Assembly: GCF_001152565.1 (NCBI RefSeq)
Contig: NZ_CQAZ01000014.1
Coordinates: forward strand, 1-64,000
Reading direction: 5' to 3'
Length of the DNA stretch: 64,000 nt
From: Yersinia pekkanenii
GTDB lineage: Bacteria; Pseudomonadota; Gammaproteobacteria; Enterobacterales; Enterobacteriaceae
The notes beneath the pieces were generated by a model that was given only the letters and a program-made list of their open reading frames with translations, was not told where the DNA came from and ran no database searches. This document shows, piece after piece, positions 49,982 to 60,066 of the stretch. The position numbers were made by a program, and so were the translations under genes. Each line of letters starts with the position of its first letter. The stretch's first letter is position 1.

Positions 49982-50956
49982 ATGTTTTTTGCGATAACAC
50001 TATTAATTATTGGCTTGGTTTTATTAGTGTACGGTGCTGATCGATTAGTCTATGGCGCTGCCGTGTTATCCCGCTCTTTTGGTATCCCCCCACTCATTAT
50101 CGGGATGACCATTGTCGGTATCGGCACATCGCTGCCGGAATTAATTGTTTCGGTGACTGCAGCACTGAATAATCAAACCGATATGGCAGTCGGGAATGTC
50201 CTTGGCTCTAATATTACCAATCTGTTGCTCATTGTAGGGGGGGCTGCTCTGATACGCCCGCTGACCATTCGCTCAGAGATTTTACGCCGCGAACTGCCCT
50301 TGATGTTAGTGGTCACGGTGCTGTGTGGTTTTCTGCTGGCAGATAACCATCTCAGCCGTGGGGATGGGGTTATTTTGCTGGTGGCAGCAGCAGCTTTTAT
50401 TATTCTGATGCTAAAAATTGCACACCTGGCTCACGCGGAAGGAAATGACATCCTAACCCGCGAACAGTTGGCCGAATTACCACAGGACAGTAGTAATACC
50501 GTCGCTTTATTGTGGTTGGTGCTGGCATTTATTATTTTGCCACTGTCGGCCAAAATGATTATCGACAACGCCACAGTTATTGCCAGAGTCGCTGGGGTAA
50601 GCGAACTGATTATCGGCCTGACAGTCATTGCCATTGGTACCAGTTTACCTGAACTGGCGACTTTCATCGCCGGTGCGTTAAAAGGGGAAAATGATATGGC
50701 AGTCGGTAATATCATTGGCTCAAATATTTTCAATATTGTTATTGTGTTAGGTGTTCCCGCACTGCTGTCTCCCGGTGATATCGATCCTGCGGCTTTCCAG
50801 CGTGATTATTGGGTGATGCTCGGTGTCAGTGTAATCTTCACCCTGCTTTGCCTGGGGCGTCAACATCGAATCGGCCATATGGCAGGCGCTCTGTTATTTT
50901 GTGGGTTTATCGCTTATCTTGCGATGCTGTTTTTCGCGCCATTTAATGTGGCATAA
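49982..50956 (+). CDS. yrbG: CaCA-family Ca2+/Na+ antiporter YrbG
   Basis: 324 residues, about ten membrane segments in two inverted halves. Each half carries the alpha-repeat: GIGTSLPELIVS...GSNITNLLLI and AIGTSLPELATF...GSNIFNIVIV. I use the ATG at 49982 (MFFAITLL), preceded by AAAGGA. The physiological ion is unproven. It stands ahead of kdsD, 30 bases away, so they are probably co-transcribed. Confidence 0.92.
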   Translation: MFFAITLLIIGLVLLVYGADRLVYGAAVLSRSFGIPPLIIGMTIVGIGTSLPELIVSVTAALNNQTDMAVGNVLGSNITNLLLIVGGAALIRPLTIRSEILRRELPLMLVVTVLCGFLLADNHLSRGDGVILLVAAAAFIILMLKIAHLAHAEGNDILTREQLAELPQDSSNTVALLWLVLAFIILPLSAKMIIDNATVIARVAGVSELIIGLTVIAIGTSLPELATFIAGALKGENDMAVGNIIGSNIFNIVIVLGVPALLSPGDIDPAAFQRDYWVMLGVSVIFTLLCLGRQHRIGHMAGALLFCGFIAYLAMLFFAPFNVA

Positions 50957-50986
50957 CATAGACAATGCCGCATACAGGAACCAAAT

Positions 50987-51991
50987 ATGTCTACTTTTGA
51001 TTTACAGCCGGATCTCGATTTACAGCGAGGAATGAATTTCCAGCAGGCGGGTAAACAGGTATTACACATTGAGCGCGAAGGATTAGCACAACTCGATCAA
51101 TACATTAATGACGATTTCGCCAAAGCCTGCGAGGCAATATTTAACTGCCATGGCAAAGTGGTGGTTATGGGGATGGGCAAGTCTGGCCATATTGGTTGCA
51201 AAATTGCCGCGACCTTCGCCAGCACCGGTACTCCGGCATTCTTCGTCCACCCCGGCGAGGCGAGTCATGGCGATCTCGGTATGGTTACACCACAAGATAT
51301 TGTGTTAGCCATCTCTAATTCAGGCGAGTCTAACGAAATCCTCGCGTTGATCCCGGTGCTTAAACGCCAGAATATTCCGCTGATCTGCATGAGCAACAAC
51401 CCCGAAAGCAGCATGGGTAAAGCGGCCACTATTCACTTGTGCATTAAAGTCCCACAAGAGGCTTGCCCGTTGGGGCTGGCCCCCACCACCAGCACGACTG
51501 CCACCTTAGTGATGGGCGACGCGCTTGCCGTTGCCTTGCTACAAGCCAAAGGCTTCACTCAGGAAGATTTCGCCCTTTCCCATCCGGGCGGAGCTCTGGG
51601 GCGCAAGTTGCTATTACGGATCAGCGATATCATGCACACTGGCGCAGGTATCCCCCGCGTTAGTCCTGACGCATCATTGCGCGATGCCCTACTGGAGATT
51701 ACTCGGAAAAATCTGGGTTTAACCGTAATCTGTGATGATCTGATGATGATTAAAGGTATCTTTACCGACGGTGATTTACGCCGGATATTTGATATGGGGA
51801 TTGATTTGAATAACGCGAAAATCGCCGATGTGATGACCCGTGGCGGAATTCGAGTTCCTCCAACCATGTTAGCGGTAGACGTACTTAACCTGATGGAGTC
51901 CCGTCATATTACCGCCGTACTGATAGCCGACGGTGACCAATTGTTAGGCGTGGTGCATATGCACGACATGCTAAGGGCCGGAGTCGTCTGA
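50987..51991 (+). CDS. kdsD: Arabinose-5-phosphate isomerase KdsD
   Basis: 334 residues: an SIS domain (GKVVVMGMGKSGHIG, SNSGESNEI, ALSHPGGALGRKLL) and two C-terminal CBS domains. It converts ribulose 5-phosphate to arabinose 5-phosphate for Kdo. From memory E. coli KdsD has 328 residues; the extra six lie near residue 14 (DLQRGM). The residue after GHIG is Cys here where E. coli has Arg. Confidence 0.94.
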   Translation: MSTFDLQPDLDLQRGMNFQQAGKQVLHIEREGLAQLDQYINDDFAKACEAIFNCHGKVVVMGMGKSGHIGCKIAATFASTGTPAFFVHPGEASHGDLGMVTPQDIVLAISNSGESNEILALIPVLKRQNIPLICMSNNPESSMGKAATIHLCIKVPQEACPLGLAPTTSTTATLVMGDALAVALLQAKGFTQEDFALSHPGGALGRKLLLRISDIMHTGAGIPRVSPDASLRDALLEITRKNLGLTVICDDLMMIKGIFTDGDLRRIFDMGIDLNNAKIADVMTRGGIRVPPTMLAVDVLNLMESRHITAVLIADGDQLLGVVHMHDMLRAGVV

Positions 51992-52000
51992 CCGACTGGC

Positions 52001-52023
52001 TGCATATTCAAGTAAGAAGGGTA
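52001..52023 (+). repeat. Possible ERIC end fragment at the kdsC start
   Basis: TGCATATTCAAGTAAGAAGGGTA matches about 18 of 23 positions of the ERIC end TGCAGCTTGAAGTATGACGG plus GTA. It supplies the purine-rich ribosome site of kdsC. Confidence 0.35.
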
Positions 52024-52025
52024 AA

Positions 52026-52589
52026 ATGGATAAGATGGTATATCTGGACACCTGCTACGGACCCGTAGCCGACAGCACTATGCAACGTGCGGGGAAAATT
52101 CGCCTGCTGATCTGTGATGTTGATGGTGTCATGTCCGATGGCCTGATTTACATGGGTAACCAAGGCGAAGAGCTGAAAGCTTTCAACGTGCGTGATGGCT
52201 ACGGTATCCGCTGCCTGATAACCTCAGGTATTGAAGTGGCCATTATTACTGGGCGCAGCGCCAAATTACTGGAACACCGCGCCAACACCTTAGGCATTAC
52301 CCACCTTTATCAGGGGCAATCTGATAAGCTGGTAGCCTATAACGAATTGTTGGTAGCATTAAAATGCCAGCCCGAGCAGGTTGCGTATATTGGCGATGAC
52401 CTGATTGATTGGCCGGTGATGGCGCGAGTTGGGTTATCTGTTGCGGTGGCGGACGCCCATCCGTCACTTATCCCCAAGGCGCATTATGTTACGCGAATCA
52501 ATGGCGGGCGCGGTGCAGTACGCGAGATATGTGATTTGATATTATTGGCTCAAGGTAAACTCGAAGGTGCCACAGGATTGTCGATATGA
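52026..52589 (+). CDS. kdsC: Kdo 8-phosphate phosphatase KdsC
   Basis: A 187-residue C0-type HAD phosphatase: LLICDVDGVMSDGLIYMG (nucleophile Asp), ITGRSAKLLE, and GDDLIDWPVM. It acts as a tetramer without cap domain. GAAGGG precedes the start; the stop overlaps lptC by four bases. Confidence 0.95.
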   Translation: MDKMVYLDTCYGPVADSTMQRAGKIRLLICDVDGVMSDGLIYMGNQGEELKAFNVRDGYGIRCLITSGIEVAIITGRSAKLLEHRANTLGITHLYQGQSDKLVAYNELLVALKCQPEQVAYIGDDLIDWPVMARVGLSVAVADAHPSLIPKAHYVTRINGGRGAVREICDLILLAQGKLEGATGLSI

Positions 52590-53149
52590 GTAAAACAAGA
52601 CTATGGATAACGGTATCTCTGGCACTGATTACGTTGGCATTAATTGGCTGGAATCTGTCCGGTTTTAATCAGCAGAATACGCAGACAGTGGTAGCTGATG
52701 ATGAACCCTCCTCGCAAAGTCAGCATACTGTGACCGTCGTTTTCAATCCGGTCGGGAAACTGAGTTATAAATTGGTAGCAGAAAACGTTCAGAATTTCAG
52801 CACCCAAGAACTGACCTGGTTTACTAAGCCGGTCATGACCCTATTTGGTGACAATACTGTCGCCACTTGGACAGTGCGAGCAGATCGCGCCAAGCTGACC
52901 AATGATAAAATGCTTTATTTGTATGGGCATGTTGAGGTTGATAGCCTGACCGCCGACGCACAGTTACAAAAAATCAAAACCGATAACGCCCAGGTTAATT
53001 TGATCACTCAGGATGTATCCTCAGACGATGAAGTTACCCTCTTTGGTGTTGGATTCACATCTAACGGCATGAAAATGCGTGGGAACTTGCGGGACAAAAC
53101 CGCCGAGCTGATTGAAAAGGTTAAAACCTCTTATGAAATTCAAAAATAA
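52586..53149 (+). CDS. lptC: LPS export protein LptC
   Basis: 187 residues: an N-terminal membrane anchor (about 7-25) and a periplasmic beta-jellyroll (LVAENVQNFSTQELTWFTKPV; WTVRADRAKLTNDKMLYLYG). It passes LPS from LptB2FG to LptA. It overlaps lptA by 17 bases. Confidence 0.94.
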   Translation: MSKTRLWITVSLALITLALIGWNLSGFNQQNTQTVVADDEPSSQSQHTVTVVFNPVGKLSYKLVAENVQNFSTQELTWFTKPVMTLFGDNTVATWTVRADRAKLTNDKMLYLYGHVEVDSLTADAQLQKIKTDNAQVNLITQDVSSDDEVTLFGVGFTSNGMKMRGNLRDKTAELIEKVKTSYEIQK

Positions 53150-53678
53150 AATTCGTCATTTGTTGCTTGCCAGTTCACTGTTGGCCGCAAGCCTGCCTGC
53201 GTTTGCTTTAACGGGTGATACAGAGAAACCCGTTAAAGTGAAGTCTGATAAACAAGACATTAAGATGTTGGAAAACACCTCCACCTTTAGTGGTAACGTG
53301 GTTATCAAACAAGGCACGATTGAGATCAAAGCAGATAAAGTGGTCATCACACGTCCAGATGGTGATCAAAGCAAAATGTTCATTGAAGGTTTTGGTAACC
53401 CGATAACCTTCTACCAGATGCAAGACAACGGTAAACCCGTAAAAGGACACAGCCAAAAATTGCGTTACGAAGTTACTAATGAGTTCATAACGCTGACGGG
53501 TGACGCGTATCTGGAGCAGCTTGATAGCAATATCAAAGGGGATCGCATCACTTATCTGGTGAAAAAACAGCAGATGGAAGCCTTCAGTGACAAAGGCAAT
53601 CGCGTCACAACCGTGTTATTACCGTCCCAATTACAAGACAAAGGGCCAGCAGCGTCAGGCCAAAAGAAGAGTAAGTAA
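53133..53678 (+). CDS. lptA: LPS transport periplasmic protein LptA
   Basis: 181 residues from the ATG at 53133. A signal peptide (ending AFA at about 26) precedes the OstA-type jellyroll with KSDKQDIKMLENTSTFSGNV and QGTIEIKADKV. LptA monomers form the periplasmic LPS bridge. The upstream in-frame start at 53112 would spoil the signal peptide. Confidence 0.94.
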   Translation: MKFKNKIRHLLLASSLLAASLPAFALTGDTEKPVKVKSDKQDIKMLENTSTFSGNVVIKQGTIEIKADKVVITRPDGDQSKMFIEGFGNPITFYQMQDNGKPVKGHSQKLRYEVTNEFITLTGDAYLEQLDSNIKGDRITYLVKKQQMEAFSDKGNRVTTVLLPSQLQDKGPAASGQKKSK

Positions 53679-53684
53679 TCATTT

Positions 53685-54410
53685 ATGGCAACATTAATCG
53701 CAGAAAAGCTGGCTAAGGCGTACAAAGGCCGTAAAGTGGTCGAGGACGTGAGTCTGAATGTGAAGTCCGGTGAGATTGTGGGTTTGCTTGGGCCGAACGG
53801 CGCGGGTAAAACGACCACTTTTTATATGGTCGTCGGCATTGTCCAGCGTGACGCCGGGCGTATTGTGATTGATGACGAAGATATCAGCCTCTTGCCTCTC
53901 CATGAACGCGCCCGTCGCGGGATTGGTTATTTACCACAAGAAGCCTCAATCTTCCGCCGCCTGAGTGTATTTAACAACCTGATGGCGGTGCTGGAGATCC
54001 GTAAAGATCTTTCTGCTGAACAGCGGGAGGAACGGGCTGAGGAATTAATGGAAGAGTTCCATATCACCCATTTACGTGACAATCTGGGGCAATCACTGTC
54101 CGGCGGTGAACGCCGTCGTGTTGAAATAGCCCGTGCGCTGGCGGCAAATCCTAAGTTTATTCTACTGGATGAGCCTTTTGCCGGGGTTGACCCCATTTCC
54201 GTTATTGATATTAAAAAAATCATTGAGCATCTGCGCGATAGTGGCCTCGGCGTATTGATTACCGACCATAACGTGCGTGAAACGTTAGACGTTTGTGAGC
54301 GGGCTTATATTGTAAGCCAAGGGCACTTAATCGCTCACGGTACACCACAGGAAATTTTGGCTGACGAACAAGTTAAACGGGTTTATCTGGGTGAAGAGTT
54401 CCGCCTCTGA
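53685..54410 (+). CDS. lptB: LPS export ABC ATPase LptB
   Basis: 241 residues with Walker [15 protein letters not shown], signature [15 protein letters not shown] and Walker [14 protein letters not shown], then the H-loop [10 protein letters not shown]. It powers LPS extraction by LptB2FG. It starts 6 bases after the lptA stop. Confidence 0.96.
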   Translation: MATLIAEKLAKAYKGRKVVEDVSLNVKSGEIVGLLGPNGAGKTTTFYMVVGIVQRDAGRIVIDDEDISLLPLHERARRGIGYLPQEASIFRRLSVFNNLMAVLEIRKDLSAEQREERAEELMEEFHITHLRDNLGQSLSGGERRRVEIARALAANPKFILLDEPFAGVDPISVIDIKKIIEHLRDSGLGVLITDHNVRETLDVCERAYIVSQGHLIAHGTPQEILADEQVKRVYLGEEFRL

Positions 54411-54469
54411 CCGCATGATCCACCGGGTAAGTCGTTTCGTCATCCATTAAGGAAAATTGATACTGCATT

Positions 54470-55903
54470 ATGAAGCAAGGTTTGCAACTCAAGTTCAGCC
54501 AACAACTGGCAATGACTCCGCAACTACAGCAAGCTATTCGCTTGTTGCAGCTTTCTACGCTTGAACTCCAGCAGGAGATTCAGTTAGCGCTGGAGAGTAA
54601 CCCCCTGCTTGAGCAAACGGATCTTCATGAAGAGATAGATGCCAAAGAAACCATAGACAGTGAATCGCTCGATACTCGTGAGGCACTGGAACAGAAAGAG
54701 ATGCCGGAAGAGTTGCCGCTGGATGCCACCTGGGATGAGATTTATACCGCAGGTACACCATCAGGTATGGGCAACGATTACAGTGATGACGAATTACCCG
54801 TCTATCAGGGTGAAACCACCCAAACGCTGCAAGATTATCTGATGTGGCAAGTTGATTTGACTCCGTTCTCAGATACCGATGTTGCCATTGCAACCTCAAT
54901 CGTTGATGCGGTAGATGAAACGGGCTATCTCACCGTTCCGCTGGAAGATATTCTGGAAAGCATGGGCGATGAGAACGTCGCGCTAGACGAAGTTGAAGCG
55001 GTACTTAAACGAATTCAACACTTTGACCCCATTGGTGTTGCCGCCCGAAACTTGCGTGAATGCCTGCTGGTACAGCTGTCACAATATGCCAAAGATACTC
55101 CATATCTGGCCGAAGCACGCCTGGTGGTCAGTGAGTATCTGGATTTGCTCGGTAACCATGATTTCCGCACAATGATCCGTTTAAGCCGGCTAAAAGAAGA
55201 TACACTTAAACCAGCGATCGCCCTGATTCAATCTCTGGACCCACGCCCGGGCCAATCCATCAATACCGGCGAGTCTGAGTATGTCATTCCGGACGTTCTG
55301 GTGCGTAAAGACAAAGATCAATGGACGGTCGAGCTTAATGCCGATAGCATTCCGCGCCTAAAAATCAACCAACAGTATGCGGCGATGGGTAGCCGTACCC
55401 GCAATGATAGCGACGGGCAATTTATCCGCAGCAATCTGCAAGAAGCCAAATGGTTGATAAAAAGCCTTGAAAGCCGCAATGAAACGCTACTAAAAGTGGC
55501 TCGTTGCATTGTCGAGCAGCAGGTGGCATTTTTTGATAATGGGCCCGAATTTATGAAACCCATGGTACTGGCTGATATTGCCCAAGCCGTGGATATGCAT
55601 GAATCGACAATATCCCGCGTGACCACGCAGAAGTTCCTGCACAGTCCCCGAGGTATTTTCGAGCTGAAATATTTTTTCTCCAGTCACGTCAATACAGAAA
55701 GTGGTGGTGAAGCTTCTTCCACTGCAATTCGTGCACTGGTGAAGAAATTGGTTGCGGCAGAAAACCCTGCCAAACCACTGAGTGACAGTAAGCTGACCAC
55801 TTTATTATGTGAACAAGGCATTATGGTGGCACGCCGTACCGTCGCGAAGTACCGAGAGTCGTTATCCATCCCGCCGTCAAATCAGCGTAAACAGTTGGTT
55901 TGA
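54470..55903 (+). CDS. rpoN: RNA polymerase sigma-54 factor RpoN
   Basis: 477 residues. The Gln/Leu-rich activator-interacting region I is at 1-50 ([20 protein letters not shown]), an acidic region II follows, then the core-binding domain, the helix-turn-helix [17 protein letters not shown] and the RpoN box [10 protein letters not shown] near the end. It directs nitrogen-related promoters. lptB is 59 bases upstream. Confidence 0.97.
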   Translation: MKQGLQLKFSQQLAMTPQLQQAIRLLQLSTLELQQEIQLALESNPLLEQTDLHEEIDAKETIDSESLDTREALEQKEMPEELPLDATWDEIYTAGTPSGMGNDYSDDELPVYQGETTQTLQDYLMWQVDLTPFSDTDVAIATSIVDAVDETGYLTVPLEDILESMGDENVALDEVEAVLKRIQHFDPIGVAARNLRECLLVQLSQYAKDTPYLAEARLVVSEYLDLLGNHDFRTMIRLSRLKEDTLKPAIALIQSLDPRPGQSINTGESEYVIPDVLVRKDKDQWTVELNADSIPRLKINQQYAAMGSRTRNDSDGQFIRSNLQEAKWLIKSLESRNETLLKVARCIVEQQVAFFDNGPEFMKPMVLADIAQAVDMHESTISRVTTQKFLHSPRGIFELKYFFSSHVNTESGGEASSTAIRALVKKLVAAENPAKPLSDSKLTTLLCEQGIMVARRTVAKYRESLSIPPSNQRKQLV

Positions 55904-55926
55904 CCTGAACTGAGAAGGAAGACACT

Positions 55927-56214
55927 ATGCAGCTCAATATTACCGGACATCATGTCGAAATAACCGAAGCACTACGCGAGTTTGTTAACACTAAATTTGC
56001 CAAACTTGAGCAATATTTTGATCGCATTAACCAGGTATATGTGGTTTTAAGTGTTGAAAAAATAAAACAAATTGCAGAAGCAACGGTACATGTGAATGGA
56101 GGCGAGTTGCATGCAAGCTCAGAGCAGGAGGATATGTACGCCGCAATTGATATTTTGGTTGATAAACTGGCCCGCCAGTTGAACAAACATAAAGATAAAT
56201 TGAAACAACATTAG
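55927..56214 (+). CDS. hpf: Ribosome hibernation promoting factor (short form)
   Basis: 95 residues, the same length as E. coli HPF; dsRBD-like fold with MQLNITGHHVEITEALREFV and the basic HKDKLKQH end. It lacks the long-form C-terminal domain. GAAGGA precedes the start. Confidence 0.94.
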   Translation: MQLNITGHHVEITEALREFVNTKFAKLEQYFDRINQVYVVLSVEKIKQIAEATVHVNGGELHASSEQEDMYAAIDILVDKLARQLNKHKDKLKQH

Positions 56215-56338
56215 GGTTCCTTGCGGCTGTTTATTCACCGAATAAGGTTCTACACTCGCTACATAACCTCATCCTGCGGCGGAGAATACACTCCACCGTG
56301 GGTATCAGGTATACAACAGCGCTTAAGTGAAAGATGAG

Positions 56339-56821
56339 ATGATCAACGATCTAGCATTGCAATTAAGCTCGGTATTAAATATCGAGTGCACCAAAAGCTC
56401 CGTACATTGCTCAAGTAAAAAACGGGCTTTGGAAATTATCAGCGAGTTGGCTGCCAAACAACTTAACTTGCCTTCACAGGTCGTTTTCGATGCTGTATTG
56501 ACCCGCGAGCGTATGGGCAGCACCGGTATTGGTAGTGGTATTGCGATACCCCATGGCAAGTTGGAAGAAGACACACTACGTGCGGTAGGGGTATTTATCC
56601 GTCTGGACCAACCAATTGCCTTCGATGCTATTGATAACCAACCAGTTGATTTATTATTTGCCTTGTTGGTACCGGCAGATCAATGTAAAACTCACTTACA
56701 CACATTGTCTTTAGTGGCCAAGCGATTAGCTGATAAAACAGTGTGTCGGCGTCTACGGGCGGCACAGAGTGATGATGAGCTTTATCAGATAATGACTGAA
56801 TTACCGCCAGAAATAGCGTAA
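56339..56821 (+). CDS. ptsN: Nitrogen PTS protein EIIA-Ntr
   Basis: 160 residues from the ATG at 56339; a GTG at 56327 in the same frame is an alternative. The phospho-acceptor is His72 in AIPHGKLEED. It takes phosphate from NPr and controls potassium transport and other targets. The gap from hpf (112 bases) has no clear terminator. Confidence 0.93.
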   Translation: MINDLALQLSSVLNIECTKSSVHCSSKKRALEIISELAAKQLNLPSQVVFDAVLTRERMGSTGIGSGIAIPHGKLEEDTLRAVGVFIRLDQPIAFDAIDNQPVDLLFALLVPADQCKTHLHTLSLVAKRLADKTVCRRLRAAQSDDELYQIMTELPPEIA

Positions 56822-56886
56822 TCCGGCAAATCACGTCTGTTTTATTCACTATGCCCGGCTGTTGTAGCCGGAATAAAGGGTTCTAA

Positions 56887-57076
56887 TATATAGCCCAATA
56901 GATTTCAAGATTCAGGAAGGCGGCAAGGGAGAGACAAATCGGTCGGTGACCCGTTTATGCTAGCCCGCAGGGTGAGCCTCAAAGAGGCTCATTAATCCCG
57001 ATGAGCTTACACTGGTAAGTGATTCGGGTGAACGAAAGCAGCCAACACACCTGCAACTTGAAAGATGACGGGTATA
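56887..57076 (+). repeat. Long ERIC element with internal insert, upstream of rapZ
   Basis: The usual ERIC ends and dyad are present (ATCCCGATGAGCTTAC / GTAAGTGATTCGGGTGAAC, then GAAAGATGACGGGTATA). The left half is lengthened by about 60-70 bases, including a perfect hairpin TGAGCCTC-AAA-GAGGCTCA at 56973-56991. It ends 16 bases before the rapZ start. Confidence 0.8.
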
Positions 57077-57092
57077 AAGGGGAGTTACTCAC

Positions 57093-57944
57093 ATGGTGCT
57101 GATGATTGTCAGCGGCCGTTCCGGTTCAGGAAAGTCTGTTGCTTTGCGCGCATTAGAAGATATGGGCTTTTATTGCGTCGATAATTTGCCCGTGGTTCTA
57201 CTGCCGCAGTTGGCGAGTACACTTGCTGGTATGAATATCTCAGCAGCGGTGAGCATAGACGTACGCAATATGCCGGAATCTCCTGAGGTATTTGAACATG
57301 CCATGACTCAACTGCCAGACAGTTTTTCACCGCAGTTGCTGTTTTTGGATGCTGACCGTAATACCCTGATCCGTCGCTATAGTGACACCCGTCGCCTGCA
57401 CCCACTTTCGGCTAAAAATCTGTCATTAGAAAGTGCTATCGATGAAGAGAGTATCCTGCTGGAGCCTCTGCGCTCACGGGCGGATCTGGTTATCGATACG
57501 TCTGAAATGTCAGTACATGAGTTGGCTGAGATGCTGCGTACCCGTCTGTTGGGTAAACGTGAGCGTGAGTTGACGATGGTATTTGAGTCCTTTGGCTTTA
57601 AACACGGCCTTCCCATTGATGCCGATTATGTCTTTGACGTTCGTTTTCTGCCAAACCCGCACTGGGACCCGAAATTACGCCCCATGACCGGCCTGGATAA
57701 ACCGGTAATCTCCTTCCTTGATCGCCATACCGAAGTACATAACTTCGTTTATCAGACACGCAGCTATCTGGAACAATGGTTGCCGATGTTGGAAACCAAT
57801 AACCGCAGTTATCTGACGGTTGCCATTGGTTGTACCGGTGGTAAGCACCGCTCGGTATATGTTGCGGAACAATTGGCAGATTATTTCCGCGCTCGCGGTA
57901 AGAATGTCCAATCACGCCATCGTACTCTGGAAAAGCGTAAATAA
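57093..57944 (+). CDS. rapZ: RNase adaptor protein RapZ
   Basis: 283 residues with Walker [15 protein letters not shown] (8 onwards), and a C-terminal domain with [16 protein letters not shown]. RapZ binds the small RNA GlmZ and presents it to RNase E, and senses glucosamine-6-phosphate. GGGGAG precedes the start, right after an ERIC. The stop shares a base with the npr start. Confidence 0.95.
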   Translation: MVLMIVSGRSGSGKSVALRALEDMGFYCVDNLPVVLLPQLASTLAGMNISAAVSIDVRNMPESPEVFEHAMTQLPDSFSPQLLFLDADRNTLIRRYSDTRRLHPLSAKNLSLESAIDEESILLEPLRSRADLVIDTSEMSVHELAEMLRTRLLGKRERELTMVFESFGFKHGLPIDADYVFDVRFLPNPHWDPKLRPMTGLDKPVISFLDRHTEVHNFVYQTRSYLEQWLPMLETNNRSYLTVAIGCTGGKHRSVYVAEQLADYFRARGKNVQSRHRTLEKRK

Positions 57945-58216
57945 TGACTGTCAAACAGACTGTTGAGATCAAGAACAAGCTGGGTATGCATGCCCGTCCA
58001 GCCATGAAATTGTTCGAGCTGGTTCAGAGTTTTGATGCAGAAGTGATGTTACGCAATGACAGTGGTACCGAAGCCGAAGCCAGTAGTGTGATTGCACTGC
58101 TGATGCTGGATTCAGCCAAAGGCCGCCAGATTGAGGTTGAAGCCACTGGTCCTGATGAGATCCAAGCACTGGCAGCAGTTATGGAGTTGTTTAATTCGGG
58201 GTTTGATGAGGATTGA
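57944..58216 (+). CDS. npr: Phosphocarrier protein NPr
   Basis: 90 residues, HPr fold, with the phospho-His16 in [12 protein letters not shown] and the family's Ser region [13 protein letters not shown]. It moves phosphate from EI-Ntr to PtsN. Confidence 0.95.
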   Translation: MTVKQTVEIKNKLGMHARPAMKLFELVQSFDAEVMLRNDSGTEAEASSVIALLMLDSAKGRQIEVEATGPDEIQALAAVMELFNSGFDED

Positions 58217-58733
58217 GGTTGCAGTTCACATTGATGATTCAACAGTGAATGATTAGATAACCCAGTTCGCGAGTTATAACCTCACCGTTTACTTGAATGT
58301 TGATCAACCCACCACCACCCGCCCCATTTGGAATAGCACGCTTGCACAGGTTTCATCCTAATCATCGTTCCGGCTGACGGAGTACGGTGATTATTGCCTC
58401 TTCGACATACCCTGCCCTTTGAATTAGAGACCTCCCTCTCCACCCTATTGTTCCCGCTTACCGCTGGTTATATCTCAATTAATGTTTATTTTTGTGAAAA
58501 CTTAAATTTTAAATCCAATTTAAATCAAAGCATTACATTACTTACATCACCTATTGTTAACAGTTGTGAGTTTAATCGCATTTAGTTACTGGGAAAAGCC
58601 TTATTTTTAACTTTATCAAACATTAAATAACTAAAATTAACATCCTCTATTTCTGTATAACGCCAGCGCGATAGCCAACAGGATTTTCGCTGAACCTTGT
58701 TCCCTGCAAATAATTAAAATAAGAGGCTCCATC
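58217..58733. other. npr-MFS interval
   Basis: No supported gene. The right half is AT-rich and holds a CRP-like site at 58565-58580 and the presumed promoter of the permease-dehydrogenase pair. Confidence 0.4.
58565..58580. promoter_or_regulatory. Candidate CRP site upstream of the MFS gene
   Basis: TGTGA-GTTTAA-TCGCA matches nine of ten conserved CRP positions and lies 154 bases before the permease start. Confidence 0.4.
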
Positions 58734-60044
58734 ATGTCTGAATCACCCACTGAACAATCAGTGACACCTAACCGAGTCCCTGCGGAGGATCATGCCTATC
58801 GCAAAGCCGCGTGGCATATTTTACCTTTACTGATGCTGTGTTATGTCGTCGCTTATTTGGATCGGGTTAATGTTGGCTTCGCCAAATTGCAAATGGCGGA
58901 TGACTTACAGTTCTCAGAGGCGGTGTATGGATTCGGTGCCGGTATCTTCTTTATTGCCTACTTCTTTCTGGAAATCCCCAGTAACCTGATGCTGCATCGT
59001 GTCGGGGCGCGCTTGTGGATTGCACGCATTATGATCACCTGGGGCATCATCTCGGCGGGGATGGCTTTTGTCACCACACCGATGTCATTTTACGTGATGC
59101 GCTGCTTACTGGGGATTGCAGAGGCTGGTTTCTATCCCGGCGTCATTTTTTATCTTTCTTATTGGTTCCCAACAAACCGTCGTGGCCGTATGTATGCTTT
59201 ATTCGCCACCGCCGTTCCGTTATCCGGCGTGATAGGGGCGCCGTTATCTGGCTGGATCATGGATGCCTTTAATGGCTTCCATGGCTTTGCCGGTTGGCAA
59301 TGGATGTTTCTTCTGGAAGGTATTCCCTCAGTTTTAATCGGTATTTTGGTGATTTTTAAACTGACTGACCGTATCAGTCATGCCAAATGGCTCACTGACG
59401 AAGAGCAAAAGATCTTACAAACCAACATTGATAACGACACACAACATCATGTCCACAGCAGCCTGAAAGAGATCTTCCTACAACCCCGAGTCTGGCTGCT
59501 AACGCTTATCTATTTCTGCCTGATTGCCGGCTTCTACACTATTGGCTTCTGGTTACCGACACTGATTAAAGACAGTGGGGTGAAAGACGTACTGACTATT
59601 GGCCTGTTGAGTGCCATTCCTTACGCCGCTGCCGCCCTGACCATGATAGTAGTATCACGCAGCGCTGACCGTTTGCGGGAACGACGCTGGCATCTGGCCT
59701 TAACCGCCACCTTGGGTGGGATCGGGATGATTATTTCGGCCAGCTTCAGTGACAACATCGTTATTGCCATGATCGGTTTAACCCTGGGAGCAATGGGGGC
59801 ATTGAGTACCTTGCCACTATTTTGGAGCTTGCCGACCGCTTTCCTCGGAGGGACGGCGGCGGCGGCGGGTATCGCCCTGATTAACTCTTGGGGTAACCTG
59901 GCCGGTTTTGTCGCACCTTATATGATGGGATACCTGAAAGACCTGACACAAAGTACCACTACCGGGATGCTGATTATTTCCACCATGCTATTTATTGGTG
60001 CGGCATTGGTATTTTTAGTTCCGGCCAAGACAGTGAACCGCTAA
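58734..60044 (+). CDS. MFS anion:cation symporter (sugar-acid/tartrate type permease)
   Basis: 436 residues, twelve membrane segments. It has the ACS-family pattern near the N-terminus (LMLCYVVAYLDRVNVGFAKLQM) and GIAEAGFYPGVIFYLSYWFP, and a central cytoplasmic loop at about 210-245. Relatives carry phthalate, tartrate, galactarate or hexuronates. Pairing with a DenD-like dehydrogenase suggests a four-carbon sugar acid, by inference. It starts with a good AAGAGG site. Confidence 0.87.
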   Translation: MSESPTEQSVTPNRVPAEDHAYRKAAWHILPLLMLCYVVAYLDRVNVGFAKLQMADDLQFSEAVYGFGAGIFFIAYFFLEIPSNLMLHRVGARLWIARIMITWGIISAGMAFVTTPMSFYVMRCLLGIAEAGFYPGVIFYLSYWFPTNRRGRMYALFATAVPLSGVIGAPLSGWIMDAFNGFHGFAGWQWMFLLEGIPSVLIGILVIFKLTDRISHAKWLTDEEQKILQTNIDNDTQHHVHSSLKEIFLQPRVWLLTLIYFCLIAGFYTIGFWLPTLIKDSGVKDVLTIGLLSAIPYAAAALTMIVVSRSADRLRERRWHLALTATLGGIGMIISASFSDNIVIAMIGLTLGAMGALSTLPLFWSLPTAFLGGTAAAAGIALINSWGNLAGFVAPYMMGYLKDLTQSTTTGMLIISTMLFIGAALVFLVPAKTVNR

Positions 60045-60066
60045 CGACGCAGATAAAGGATAGATA

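Noticed and set aside
58394-58585. 63-codon frame between npr and the permease
   Set aside because: No ribosome site, AT-rich composition and no recognisable protein features.
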